Positions 12,344 to 22,838 of a DNA stretch of 64,000 nucleotides are shown here, in pieces. Under the pieces are notes generated by a model. It was not told the DNA's origin. It was given only the letters and a program-made list of their open reading frames with translations, and did not search any database. The stretch is from NCBI GenBank assembly GCA_037501455.1, contig CM074857.1:123863501-123927500 (forward strand), in the 5' to 3' direction. The stretch's first letter is position 1, and each line of letters opens with the position of its first letter. Origin of the DNA: Lantana camara. Lineage: Eukaryota > Streptophyta > Magnoliopsida > Lamiales > Verbenaceae. The translations under genes and the position numbers were made by a program.

Positions 12344-13122
12344 TGACATGGCATAATAATACGAGAACACGTGGCACGCCCGCGTAGGCGACACGTGGCC
12401 TCAACGCCAACCTGGGCAAACCAGAACCGCCTCTTGGACAGATCATCAGATCGATATTGGGTCCTCAGATCATCAGATCTGCTTGAGGGCACCAGATCGA
12501 TTTGCATATCATCCGATCATCAGATCAACAGATCGATTTGCTCCCTCCTATGAGGAAACCCACAACATTAAGGATCCCGGAAGGCAATATCGATCTCCAG
12601 ATCGATTACCTACGTCACCGGACACCCGAATACTGTAAAGCACTCCTGTCGGGACACATGTATCCTTCTCATTCCCTGGAACAGGCGTACTATGGCTCAT
12701 TAATGACCGTCAGTCCCTGCTTTTACTCAAAGGGGAAAAAAGGTACAAACGACCCGCCTCAAGCCGGTTCCATCGTCCGACATCCAGATCGACGACTGGC
12801 AACGCCATTAATGCACACCTACAGTTACACACTACTGTGTCATTTGGCCATGGCTATAAATACTCGCCCTTTGAACAGTAGTTGGTAAGCCTTGAATAAG
12901 CATTCAATTGCATTTATTCTCTCTCTATAGAGCTCCATTACTGACTTGAGCGTCGGAGTGCCAAACTTGGGAAAAACCCCAAGTCCCCCAAGCTGGTACT
13001 TAACTCACGTGTGTTAGTGCTTTCAGGTCGATAAGAACCCACTCAAACAAATTCTTGACTGATTGACCCATATCTGACAGCCAGATCGACCACGTCAGAT
13101 CGACCAGATTTGAGCCAGATCA
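12344..13122 (+). mobile_element. Solo LTR of a Tat-lineage Ty3/gypsy element
   Basis: This 779-bp sequence starts TGACATGGCATAATAATACG and ends GAGCCAGATCA. It is flanked by a perfect 5-bp TSD, CATTC (12339-12343 and 13123-13127). A TATAAATA box lies at 12855-12862. About 80 bp downstream is ACTGACTTGAGCGTCGGAGT, a motif I know from Tat/Retand-group LTRs. No internal region or second LTR exists, so it is the product of LTR-LTR recombination. The open frames here (for example 12502-12888) are non-coding LTR sequence. Confidence 0.88.
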
Positions 13123-14204
13123 CATTCATTCTTTTCTTTTCCTCTCTCAAGCTGCGCATCGACGTATTTAATCAAGCAAAAACCCTCCAAATTTCTTCAC
13201 TCATCATCCATCTCGTCATTGCCATCTTCCATCTCGCCGCCGCCCACCAGGTATGTAGTTGTTCATCTCTTCTTCTTCTTCTTGTTCTTGTTTTTTTTTT
13301 TTTTTTTTTTTAAGTTCTCCAATATTTCTTCATTCACACCACTCAAAATCCGATTTCGATTTTCGAACCTTCGTTGCGCAGATCTACAATCATCATCGTT
13401 GCTTGAAGCCTCCACCGCCATCCTCCGTCCTGAAAAGGTAGGACCTTTTTCAGTTCTAATTTGTGGCATCCGAAACATAAATATCTGGAAATTTCACACC
13501 CGATTTGCTTAATAACGAAGATAAACTAGATGAGATAAATTGGATTTTCAAAGAAGATGTCGTTTCAACATGTGAAATATCTTATTATTTTTCCTTCTGC
13601 TTTCTTTCTAGAGAATAGACTAAAGATTTATATTTTTTCTATGGAACTCAAATGAAAATTAAATTTCTGTACCTTATTTTAAGAGGAAATAGAATAAGAT
13701 TTTATTAAATTTCCAAAGTTCTATACTTGAAATTTTGAAATATAATTATTCAAGCTTTTATCTGTTTATTTTAATGACAAACTGCATTTTTCCAAAAGTT
13801 AATTAAACAAAAACAAAGAGGTATCCCGTATCAGGTCCATTATTCATTATTGAAGAAATTGTACTGGATTACCGATTTTAATCTCCTTTGTACTTACTGA
13901 TATTAACTGTGTTAGTTAATATAATTGACCCCTAATATACCATATAACTATTATAACTACGAATGTATTTTAAGAATAAGAGCACTTCAGTTTTTTTGTT
14001 TGCGTTTTAGTATTATAAGAAAACCAAGTTTGTTTATTTATTTATAAGAAAACAGATTATAATTTATACTGTATTTATATTGTTCTAATTCTAATTCGCT
14101 TGCCTATTATTTTTAATATTTAAATATCATTATAAGAATCTTATTCTAATTAGCTTGCCTATTATTTTTAGGTAGGATGACTTTGTTGTTGTATTCTATT
14201 TCAG

Positions 14205-15636
14205 TTAAAACCAATTGTGCAAGTGTACACTAACATACGCATTGCACAATAGGATCGTACCCACGGGGAAGGAAAATCAATCACTACTCTATACTTCTCT
14301 CTAATCTAAAGACCGAACGACTTTGAGAGGTTGTTGTTTATTAATCTACTAAAAACATAAATTAAGCAAATAACTAGAAATAAGCGCAAGTAATAACTAA
14401 ACAAACGAATTAGAAATCAGTAGACTAAGCAGGCAGGGGAAAGTAATGAATCATACATTCAAGAGTTGATATGATACTCGTCTAACAAGTGTAATTCTAC
14501 AACCTAATCACTTATATTTATATTACTCTCTCTCAAGGTGTAACCAAGTGCTTAATTAGTGTTCAATGTTGCTCTCGCAATCACCAATAGTTAATTAAAC
14601 CATAGGAACAAGACTAGTGCAATTCAATATTCTAGCGGCTCGGCATGGAATAAGATTACTGTTGTATAAGCTAAAACCAAATCACTTTGTATTCTACAAC
14701 TTACAAGTTATGAAAACCATCTAAATTACCATCAATCTCTCGATCTATAGGCAATTATGAAACATGCTAAGGGTGATCAGGCCATCGCAAGTCAGTTCAA
14801 ACCTGTTTTCAAACTAAGAATTAACACAAGTCATTCAAGCATCAAATCAAACACTTATCATGCATTCATCATCACTCCCCTAGCCCTCGAGAATTAGCTA
14901 CTCATAATTATAGCAAAACTCATAAAACTAAAGGAAATTGCATTAAACGAATTCATATTCATCAAATCTAAACAAAGTCTAAGAATCAAACTCATAAACA
15001 TTCAGTAATATCTAAAAATGAATCTAATATACGAAAACTAATTAAAACTAAAGTCAAGGGAATTAGTTTGATAATCTAAAGCAACAATAAAACCGAAAAT
15101 CGTTCTAAGAATTCAATCATTTTGTCTTCTCGAATTCTCTGAAAAACTCCTCTGAAACTCCTTGTCTTCTCTCCAAAACCCTAGGTTACAACCCGGAAGA
15201 AAAGCTCTCTCAAAAAGACTCCAAAATGCACTTAAATAGCAGCCCTAATTGTTTATCGCCCACACTGGTAACGGGTGTTACCACTCCATGTGCATTTCTC
15301 GTTAACGCCCGTTACAACTTGAAATCGTCATAACGCTTTTATTAGTGGTAACGGGCGCCCCGTTACCACTTTTCTTCTTCCCAGGGGTAACGCCCTATCT
15401 CGCCAAAGCTTAGCTCTTGTGCCTGGTAACGGGGGCTACTTAATTTGTTCTCCTAAGTGGTAACGGGAGTCACCACATTTTCCTCCAAAAACGCGTGAAA
15501 TTGCTTCGTTCCGTCGTTTCGTAACTCCAACTCTAAAAACACCCGAATGGAGCAAAGTAAACACATAAACGCATCAAAAGACATAAAAATATATTCTAAT
15601 TAACGCTTGAAACCATGCAAATTCTACACTCAACAG
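14205..15636. mobile_element. Unclassified dispersed repeat inserted in the hAT-like element
   Basis: The apparent intron of the hAT-like element is interrupted between CTATTTCAG (about 14204) and GCTTGAGGAAG (15637). The insert begins near TTAAAACCAATTGTGCAAGTG and ends near ATTCTACACTCAACAG. Close to the left end, ATTGTGCA and TGCACAAT form an inverted pair around 14214-14248. The right quarter has a cluster of GTAACGGG/CCGTTAC motifs. I see no TIR, LTR, coding sequence or convincing TSD (only CAG is shared), so exact ends and class are open. The style resembles widespread non-coding angiosperm repeats of this size. Confidence 0.55.
15266..15475. repeat. Cluster of GTAACGGG motifs including a perfect palindrome
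   Basis: At least nine GTAACG/CGTTAC motifs in both orientations occur within about 200 bp. At 15344-15370, 12-bp arms AGTGGTAACGGG and CCCGTTACCACT are perfect inverted repeats around CGC. This can fold into a strong hairpin. No function is known to me. Confidence 0.8.
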
Positions 15637-16161
15637 GCTTGAGGAAGTGTTTGTTGGGAAGATGATGATGATGATGATGTCGAATCTTGCAATGCTGTGG
15701 AATTGTTGTGGGACTTTAAGTTTGTTTTAAGCATTTAAATTCTGAAATGGTGAAGTATTTTGAACTTATGCTCAAGTGTTTTAAGTGTCTGAATTTGTTT
15801 TGCAATCAAACAAGTTCCGAAATTAGGCAAAGATGTGGACTATGGAGTCACTAATTTTTTCTAGAATTGCACCAAGTCAGTTCATGGAATTGCACTTTCT
15901 TTGAAGTTATGGGGAAAATGTACTTATTTGTATGTTATGTAACTTCTATGATATTTCAGGTCGGGTCGAGTCAATTCGGGTGGTTCAGGTTATCAAGTGA
16001 TCTGAAAAATTTTCAGGTCAACCCGAACCTAGTAGGTTCAGGTTCGGGCTGATATTTTCAGGTTCATTTCGGGTTCGGGTTCGGGTTCGGTTCGGGTTGG
16101 AGTTTTTTGTGTAATACCCTAACCCCAACCCGACCCGAACCCACCCGAATTGACACCCCTA

Positions 16162-16939
16162 ATTGTCCTATAATTATAATATAATGAAAAGGAATCTTGA
16201 TTCCGATAGGTAATCTATCATGACTACTATTAATTTACATTTTTTAGCCTAATTAGTGCATGGAAATTTTGTGCATGGGCAAGTAACACATCAACTAAAA
16301 GCGACTTGACCAGCAATGTTCATTTTCTGATTCATCTCGACTTTTTTTATGTGGAAGTGTTCGTGTGACGAGGATCCCAAGACAAATGTGGTGACAATTC
16401 AACCTTACTTTGTAACCAAGTCTCAGCAGTTTCAGTAAAGTAAATAGATGTTAAGGTTACCTTGTCCTCCTCAGAAACTGTGGATATCAAGTACTTTTCT
16501 GCCTTACGGATCCATACCCTAGGATTTGTTCCATCAAAAAATGGAAACTCAATACGGTGCAATGAAAATCCATGTCCTTATAAAGAAGATCCACTACCCT
16601 GACTTCCTTAAGTTTGCATTTCTGGAGATTGAAAGTCGTTGGTCACAGATCCCACTCTCTTCCCTATGGAAGCTGATAGCCCATCCCGTAACATGGATTT
16701 ATTCCTGTTGTATTGTTGCACTTGCTCAGCTATAGCTCCCACCTGTAGCATCAACTTCTCCAAATTCCCTGAAATGTCATTCATCTTTCCTTCCAACCTC
16801 TGTTCATTTGCTAGTTGTACTACTTTCTCTTCCACCAGCAACCCCTCTTGTTTTTTAAGCATTTCATGTAATTCTTTGGATCTTAAACCTTCAGCTATTG
16901 AAACGAGTTCGTACAGATCACTTGGCTCTGGATACCAAT
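16162..16939 (-). pseudogene. Gypsy gag N-terminal region, broken
   Basis: Minus-strand pieces at 16862-16608 (coiled-coil-like start, MLKKQEGLLVEEKVVQLANE) and 16562-16347 (IEFPFFDGTNPRVWIRKAEK and YFTETAETWLQ) match the gag N-terminus of chromoviruses, whose hallmark is a PxFDGxxPxxW-type motif. A frameshift separates the two pieces. The middle and C-terminal gag core expected before the zinc knuckle is not recognisable. It was either deleted or has decayed in 16162-16346 and 12001-12141. Confidence 0.8.
16924..16937 (-). other. Primer-binding site of the gypsy element
   Basis: On the minus strand TGGTATCCAGAGCC lies two bases inside the 5' LTR. It matches the initiator tRNA-Met primer site apart from one inserted C. 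Confidence 0.8.
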
Positions 16940-17479
16940 TGTAATGTAAAAGATAACATATGGAATATTGATTGAATTGATTAACACAACAACCAAACTA
17001 TAATGAAGTTTTATTGAGATGGGAAAGGGAGAAGAAACTTAGTTGAGGAAGAAAGATATCTCAATACATTGTTTGTCCCAAAAGTGAGCAGCTAACCACT
17101 AATATAACGTTCACAAAACGACACCCAAACAGCTAAAACATCAATATCAAATCATTGAAAATTCAGGAATAATCCGTTAGCGCCATGCTCTGAAAATCAT
17201 AGCAAATTGGTCCCCCTCTTCAGCTGGTTTTCCCGCAGCTCAACAGCCCTTGGATTCTCATCAAGATGAACAGCCAGATCTTTATCTTCCTTCAAACATA
17301 TGATAGCTTTTGGATTGCTTGTTTCTTCATCAACGGTTAAGACGATCTTTCTTGAATAAGTTACCGCGACTTCGTTTCTGCTCTTTTCTGTAAACTTGAT
17401 CTAACAGTTGCAATAAGAGAGCATCCAACAGTCCAAGTTTAAACTTCCAAAGTCAAATGATTTTATCATATACATGACA
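16940..17479 (-). repeat. 5' LTR of the gypsy element
   Basis: 540 bp with TG...CA ends. It pairs with 1782-2313, with roughly 50-60 substitutions and a few indels counted by eye, the longest a stretch of about 10 bp near 17300. Confidence 0.92.
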
Positions 17480-17612
17480 GACACTTCGAAACATTTGAAG
17501 TTTGGATAAGAAATTAAAAAAAAGATCATAGTACAAGGGGTAAGTTGTTTTTTTCCTCAAGCTTTAGTGACGATAACGTTTTCTTTGTCACTTAATCATC
17601 GTAATATGACAA

Positions 17613-17810
17613 TGTTAGAACATGGTATTCGGGGAAAGACTTTCTTGTATTCATTGTGTTTTCTGTGTACAAAATTGTTGGATTCAATATCCCCAGCTAT
17701 TACAAAGATATATATGCCCTAAGATACAATCCCTACAAATCTGGACAATAATATTGATTAGGGATTAAATCCGGTAAGTCAACTATGCCATAGTTAGTGA
17801 TATTCTAACA
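17613..17810 (-). repeat. 3' LTR of copia B
   Basis: 198 bp, TGTTAGAACATGG ... TATTCTAACA. The ends form a short inverted repeat (TGTTAGAA/TTCTAACA). It is identical to the other LTR except at one base. Confidence 0.96.
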
Positions 17811-17821
17811 CTCCCCCTCAA
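17811..17821 (-). other. Polypurine tract of copia B
   Basis: On the minus strand TTGAGGGGGAG abuts the 3' LTR. Confidence 0.8.
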
Positions 17822-17822
17822 G

Positions 17823-20800
17823 CTAAGTGATGGAATCCCCAATCCTTAGCTTGCTCAGTGCCCTTTGGAAGATTTGACCGGTGACCGCCTTTGTGAGAAT
17901 TTCAGCTAGCTGATCTTCGGACCTCACAAAGGGAATTGAGATAGTGACATCCTCCAGTTTTTCCTTAATGAAATGTAGGTCAACCTCCACGTGCTTCGTT
18001 CTGTCGTGCTGTACCGGATTTTCTGAGATGTTGATTGCAGCTTTGTTATCGCATTTCAGAGGACTTGGGCCTTCTGGTTCTATGCCGATTTCTGTCATCA
18101 GTTTTCTGAGCCAAATAAGCTCAGTGACTCCTTTTGCTATTCCCCTGAATTCAGCTTCAGCACTAGAGAGTACCACAACCTTTTGTTTTTTGCTTCTCCA
18201 GGTTACCACATTTCCCCCAACAAGTGTAATAAACCCAGATGTGGATCTTCGGTCATTCGGATTCCCTGCCCAATCTGCATCAGTATATGCCTCAATGTTG
18301 AGATGACCATGTCTCCCGAACATAATCCCCGTTCCTACAGTACCCTTAAGATACCTGATAATACGGATGACTGCTTCCATGTGTTCTTTCTGTGGCTGGT
18401 GCATGAATTAGCTCACAATACCTACTGAATAGGCGATGTCGGGTCGTGTGTGCGACAAGTAGATCAGCTTCGCAACTAAACGCTGATATCGTTCCTTGTC
18501 TGTTCTTTCCCCACTTTCTTCTATCCTGAGCCTGTGGTTTAGTTGTATCGGAGTTTCCACGGGTTTGCAATCCACTAACCCAGTTTCTGCCAATAGATCC
18601 AGGATATATTTTCTTTGAGAAATAAATATTCCCTTCTGCGACCGAAGAACTTCAATGCCTAGAAAGTACTTCAATCCTCCGAGATCCTTCATTTCGAATT
18701 CCCTAAACAGGTTTTCCTTGAGGTTCTTCATTTCTTCCTTGTCACTGCCTGTTATGATCATATCATCGACATAAATGATCAAGCACGTGATCAAATCTCC
18801 TCGTTTCTTCAGGAACAGGGTGTGATCAGAGTTGCTTTGGACGTATCTGTGGCGCTGCATAGCCAATGTGAACCTGCCAAACCATGCTCGAGGGGACTGC
18901 TTGAGTCCGTAAAGTGCTTTCCGGAGTCTGCACACCTCCTTCTGGCCAAATTCTTCAGTGAATCCTGGTGGAGGCTCCATGTAAACCTCTTCATTCAAAT
19001 CCCCATGTAGAAAGGCGTTTTTCACATCAAATTGATGAAGTGGCCAATTCTTATTGGCTGCTACAGACAACAGCACTCGAACCGTATCAAGTTTCGCCAC
19101 TGGTGAGAAAGTCTCAGAATAGTCAATCCCAAACGTCTGAGTGTACCCCTTCGCAACCAGTCGGGCCTTGTACCTTTCCACGGAGCCATCAGCTTTATGT
19201 TTAACTGTAAAAACCCACCTGCAGCCAACCGGTCTTTTTCCTTCAGGTAACTTGCATTTTTCCCATATCTCATTTTTTGTTAATGCCTCCATTTCGACTT
19301 CCATGGCTTTCTGCCATTCCTCACTTTGTTTAGCTTCCTGTACGGTTCTGCATTCTCGGTCACAACATCAATGGCATTTGGTACATCAATATTATCAGAA
19401 ATGACAACAGGAAGTGGAGAAGGATCAGTTACCTCATTTTGGACATCATTCGGAGGAGAATCACGAGGCGTGGGTGTGGTACTGAGATCTTCAGAAGCAG
19501 GAGCAGGTGGTGTAGGGTCAATCAGATCAGAATAGTCCAACCAGCTCAGAGATCTGTCACTATGAATCTCCCCCTGATCACTGTGCTGGGTCATATAGAA
19601 ATACTCAGTTTCGACAAAATTGCAGTCCATAGTGATAAGAAAACGTCGCGTTCTGGGGTTGTAACACCGGTATCCCTTCTGACTCGGGGCATATCCCATG
19701 AACACACATTTTTCTGCACAAGTATCCAACTTGGTTCGATCAGCTTTGGGAATGTGAGTGAAAACCGTACACCCAAAGATGCGAGGTGGTAAAGTGAGAT
19801 GTGGTGGCACTGTGGTTTGGGTTTGAAGTACTGATAGGGGTGTTTTGTGGGCCAGGATTCTTGTGGGCAATCTGTTGGTTAAGTAGACTGCGGTGCTAAC
19901 TGCTTCAGGCCAAAAATGTTTTGGGACACTCGCTTCAGTGAGCAAAGCACGGGTCATCTCAAGTATGGTCCGATTTTTTCGTTCAGAGACTCCATTCTGT
20001 TGGGGGGTATTCGGGCAAGAGGTTTGATGGAGAATGCCCTGTTTCTGGAAAAAGGTGTGCATGTCCTGGTTCACATACTCCCATCCATTGTCTGATCGGA
20101 GCACTTAAATTGTCTTATCAAACTGTGTTTGTATCATATTAAAGAAAGCTACAAAGGTACCAAAAACTTCAGACTTATTTCGCAGAAAATACACCCATGT
20201 CATGCTAGAAAAATCGTCAATAAACAACACAAAGTAACGAAACTGATTCTGATTAGTCACCGGGGCCGGTCCCCAAACGTCTGAATGTATTAATGAAAAA
20301 GCAGACTCCACTCGAGTATTATTCGACTTAAATGAAGTTCGATGACTTTTAGCAGAAAGACATGTTTGACACGACAAGTCCAAGTACTGACTGTTTTGAA
20401 AAAGGGAAGGAAATAACATCTTCAAATACCCAAGTGAGGGATGGCCAAGCCTCCGATGCCAGAGCCAGAGTTGTGTGTTTCCCTTTCCTTGTGAAAGAAG
20501 AGCTTTGGACTTATTTTCAACTTCATCAACGTAATACAACCCACCACGCTCAGTACCACGCCCAATGATCTCCTTCGTATGAATGTCCTGCAATACGAAA
20601 AAATGAGGATATATGAGGGCCACACAATTTAATTCCTTCGTCAATTGACTTAAAGACACCAATTTGCATGACAAAGAAGGGATATAAAAACAATTGCTCA
20701 GTTTTAGATTCGGGGAAATTGAAACAGGGCCTTCTTTTTCAACCGAAATAAATTCCCCACTTGCAGTCGAAATATGGGATTTTCCCGGTTTCCTTGGATC

Positions 20801-21619
20801 AATGATGTCTGACGGGTCAAAAGTCATGGAATCCGTCGCGCCACAGTCAAAAATCCATTGTGTAATTGGTTCAGATTTAGTTTGGGTGTGGAGTCCACAC
20901 TGTTCAAAAAACTGGGGGGCCATCTGCAGGTTATCACAAATAGGGGGGCCATTTTGCAAAGTAGATGTATTATAAGAAAATAACCTAGGGCTTGGGCAAT
21001 TACCCCCAAACCCTCTACCTTGAGACCCGCCGCTGCTCCTCTGTCCGTCTATTCCCATGGAGATTTTCGCGTGACCAATATCTGTCGCCGCTGCCATGGC
21101 GTCTCCTCTGACGATGCCGGCAGCGGCACCACTCTCTCCTCCGATGGTCGCATCACTGACAGAAAGGTTGGCCGGTCGATTCCCCATTTTTCTCGTCTGC
21201 CCTGCGTCGCCATTCTTGCGAAGCCCCACCCACCAGTCCGGATATCCTATGATCTCGAAACATTGCTCTGTGGTGTGCTTGGGCTTTCCACAATGACCGC
21301 AGGTCAATTTCTCCTTATCGTCGCGCGGTGATGAACGGCGGCCACCACCATTGGCGGCGCCCTCTGAGCGCATAGATCTCCTCTCGTTCTTCTCGCGTTT
21401 TGCCACAAAACCAATTCCAGAGTTCTGTGTTGTGGGAGTTTCCTCATCGCCGGCCGTCGCCTTCAAGATTTGGAAGCGGGTAGCCTCACGCCTCACAGTG
21501 GCGTACGCGGCTTCCACCGTTGGTGTTTGGTTTTGATTGTTGTTTCGCAGCAGATTTGCCAATTGAATTGGCAAGTCTGGATTGGTTTCTGTTGGATTGA
21601 TTTCTGTCGGGGTTGACAT
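17823..21619 (-). pseudogene. Copia B gag-pol polyprotein, gag-deleted, two stops and one frameshift
   Basis: Starts with ATG at 21619. After about 31 residues (ending LLRNNNQNQ) the frame passes straight to TPTVEAAYATVRREATRF, which normally follows a gag core of some 200 residues; that core is missing. Next come the zinc knuckle CGHCGKPKHTTEQC, a protease with IFDCGATDSMTF (D-C-G instead of D-S-G), integrase with SDVWGP, RSDNGWEY and NGVSERKNRT, RT with IIYVDDMIITGSD near 18765, and RNase H with YTDADWAG and SSAEAEFRGIA. Defects: TAA at 20105-20107 and TAA at 18408-18410, each where a Gln codon is usual, and a frameshift near 19305-19345 ahead of the RT domain. Confidence 0.92.
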
Positions 21620-21720
21620 TCTTGGTTGATCTCCAGGTTGTTGCTGGATCGAGGCTGGTAGGATTCGGGATCGGTTTAGGACGATGATGACTAAAACTGA
21701 GTCCCCAAGGTTCTAACACT

Positions 21721-21732
21721 GCTCTGATACCA
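21721..21732 (-). other. Primer-binding site of copia B
   Basis: On the minus strand TGGTATCAGAGC directly follows the 5' LTR. It is a perfect initiator tRNA-Met site. Confidence 0.92.
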
Positions 21733-21930
21733 TGTTAGAACATGGTATTCGGGGAAAGACTTTCTTGTATTCATTGTGTTTTCTGTGTACAAAATTGTTG
21801 GATTCAATATCCCCAGCTATTACAAAGATATATAGGCCCTAAGATACAATCCCTACAAATCTGGACAATAATATTGATTAGGGATTAAATCCGGTAAGTC
21901 AACTATGCCATAGTTAGTGATATTCTAACA
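21733..21930 (-). repeat. 5' LTR of copia B
   Basis: 198 bp, matching 17613-17810 at all but one position. Confidence 0.96.
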
Positions 21931-21951
21931 GACAAGATTTCGTGATTTAAG

Positions 21952-22830
21952 CAGTGTTTTTAAAACCGGACCGGACCGGCCGGTCCAACCGGTTCGACCG
22001 GTGACCGGTAGCCTGTCCGGTCCGGACAACCCTATAAAACCAGTGAGATTCGGGCCGGTAAGAAACCGGAAAAATCGCCCGATTAACCGGCGGTTTTGGT
22101 CCTTAAAACCGGACCGGACCGCCGGTTTTTGGATTGAGCTTTCTTTTCTCTTTTTTTTTTTTTTCCCTTCTTTCTCCCAGCGCCTCGAAGCTTCTCTCTT
22201 TTCCATCCAGTAGGCAGGTGAATTTGGGCAAAATACTAAGCGATATATATATAAGAGATTACGTCTTTAATCAAGATCATGTTGCATTTTTCTTTTCCAT
22301 CCAGTAGGTACTCCAGAGTGTGAAGAGAAAGAGAAGGAATGGGAAACTTCATGATTATTTGATGGTTGATTCATCTTACCAGAATATGAAATGGACTGAG
22401 GCATGAGAAATTGAGAGCTGAGCAATCGAATAAAACCTGAACAAGATGATGATGATTGATGGGCATTGTGCGGCGGAACTGAGCTTATGGATTCCAGTAG
22501 GGTTTCATTTCATATAATAAGTTTTTGGGCTTTGGAGTTGGGCTTTTTAAAAGATTGGGTAAAATTGTAAAAATAATGTTACTTTTCTTTGACATTTTAA
22601 TTTTATGGAAAATATCACATTTATATATTGTGCAAAGAATGATTATTTTGTGTTTTAAAAATTAAAATTAAAATTTATATATTTATAATATTATATATTT
22701 AATTAATAAAAAATATTTATTTATTTATGACATCATAACGGTTCGACCGGTGGTTGAACCGATCGAACCGGTTGAACCGGTAACCAATAGGCCTACCGGT
22801 TCGGCCTCCGGTCCGGTTTTGAAAACATTG
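21952..22830. mobile_element. CCGG-rich hAT MITE
   Basis: The termini CAGTGTTTTTAAAACCGG and CCGGTTTTGAAAACATTG are the hAT-type TIRs known from this plant family. A perfect 8-bp TSD, GATTTAAG, lies at 21944-21951 and 22831-22838. The subterminal zones are packed with ACCGGTTCGACCGG and ACCGGACCGG repeats, while the 500-bp core is AT-rich and non-coding. A short internal duplication (TCTTTTCCATCCAGTAGG) occurs near 22197 and 22291. The 879-bp element sits 8 bp from the right TSD of copia B. Confidence 0.93.
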
Positions 22831-22838
22831 GATTTAAG

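Larger units (their letters stand above)
12142..16161. mobile_element. 4.0-kb hAT-like element with nested insertions and leader-like exons
   Basis: The left end TAGGGTTATCAATTATGGAC and right end CCGAATTGACACCCCTA have hAT-type termini. They are flanked by a perfect 8-bp TSD, ATTGTCCT (12134-12141 and 16162-16169). Dense GGGTCGGG/ACCCGACCC subterminal repeats fill 12160-12310 and 15958-16155. The 779-bp solo LTR and an approximately 1.4-kb unclassified repeat lie inside; without them the element is about 1.8 kb. Between 13128 and 13440 the sequence looks like a spliced 5' leader (CGCCCACCAG|GTATGTAG, CCTGAAAAG|GTAGG), with a matching acceptor at CTATTTCAG near 14205 whose exon resumes at 15637 (GCTTGAGGAAG). 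No transposase domain is visible. Confidence 0.85.
1782..17479 (-). mobile_element. Degenerate Ty3/gypsy chromovirus, interrupted by three nested elements
   Basis: Two TG...CA long terminal repeats (1782-2313 and 16940-17479) enclose a minus-strand gag-protease-RT-RNase H-integrase-chromodomain order. The flanking 5-mers GACAA (1777-1781) and GACAC (17480-17484) are a target-site duplication with one mismatch. A tRNA-iMet primer site and a polypurine tract lie just inside the LTRs. After removing the copia element (3581-8584), the hAT derivative (10736-11886) and the hAT-like element (12142-16161), about 5.5 kb remains, a normal chromovirus length. The LTRs differ at roughly one position in ten by eye, so this is the oldest datable insertion here. 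Coding parts are broken by many stops and frameshifts, and part of gag is missing. Confidence 0.93.
17613..21930 (-). mobile_element. Young Ty1/copia retrotransposon B with gag core deletion
   Basis: Two 198-bp LTRs differ at one position (T/G near 17719/21839), and a perfect 5-bp TSD, GACAA, flanks the element (17608-17612 and 21931-21935). Primer site and polypurine tract are intact. The element reads on the minus strand and is 4318 bp. It is shorter than typical copia elements because the central gag domain is absent. The single LTR difference makes it the most recent LTR insertion in the window. Confidence 0.96.

Noticed and set aside
12502..12888. 128-codon ORF as a gene
   Set aside because: It lies wholly inside the solo LTR and has no domain.
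1777..17612. Common origin of the gypsy and copia B insertions because both show GACAA
   Set aside because: A 5-mer shared by two AT-rich target sites is easily chance, and the elements differ in class, LTRs and age.
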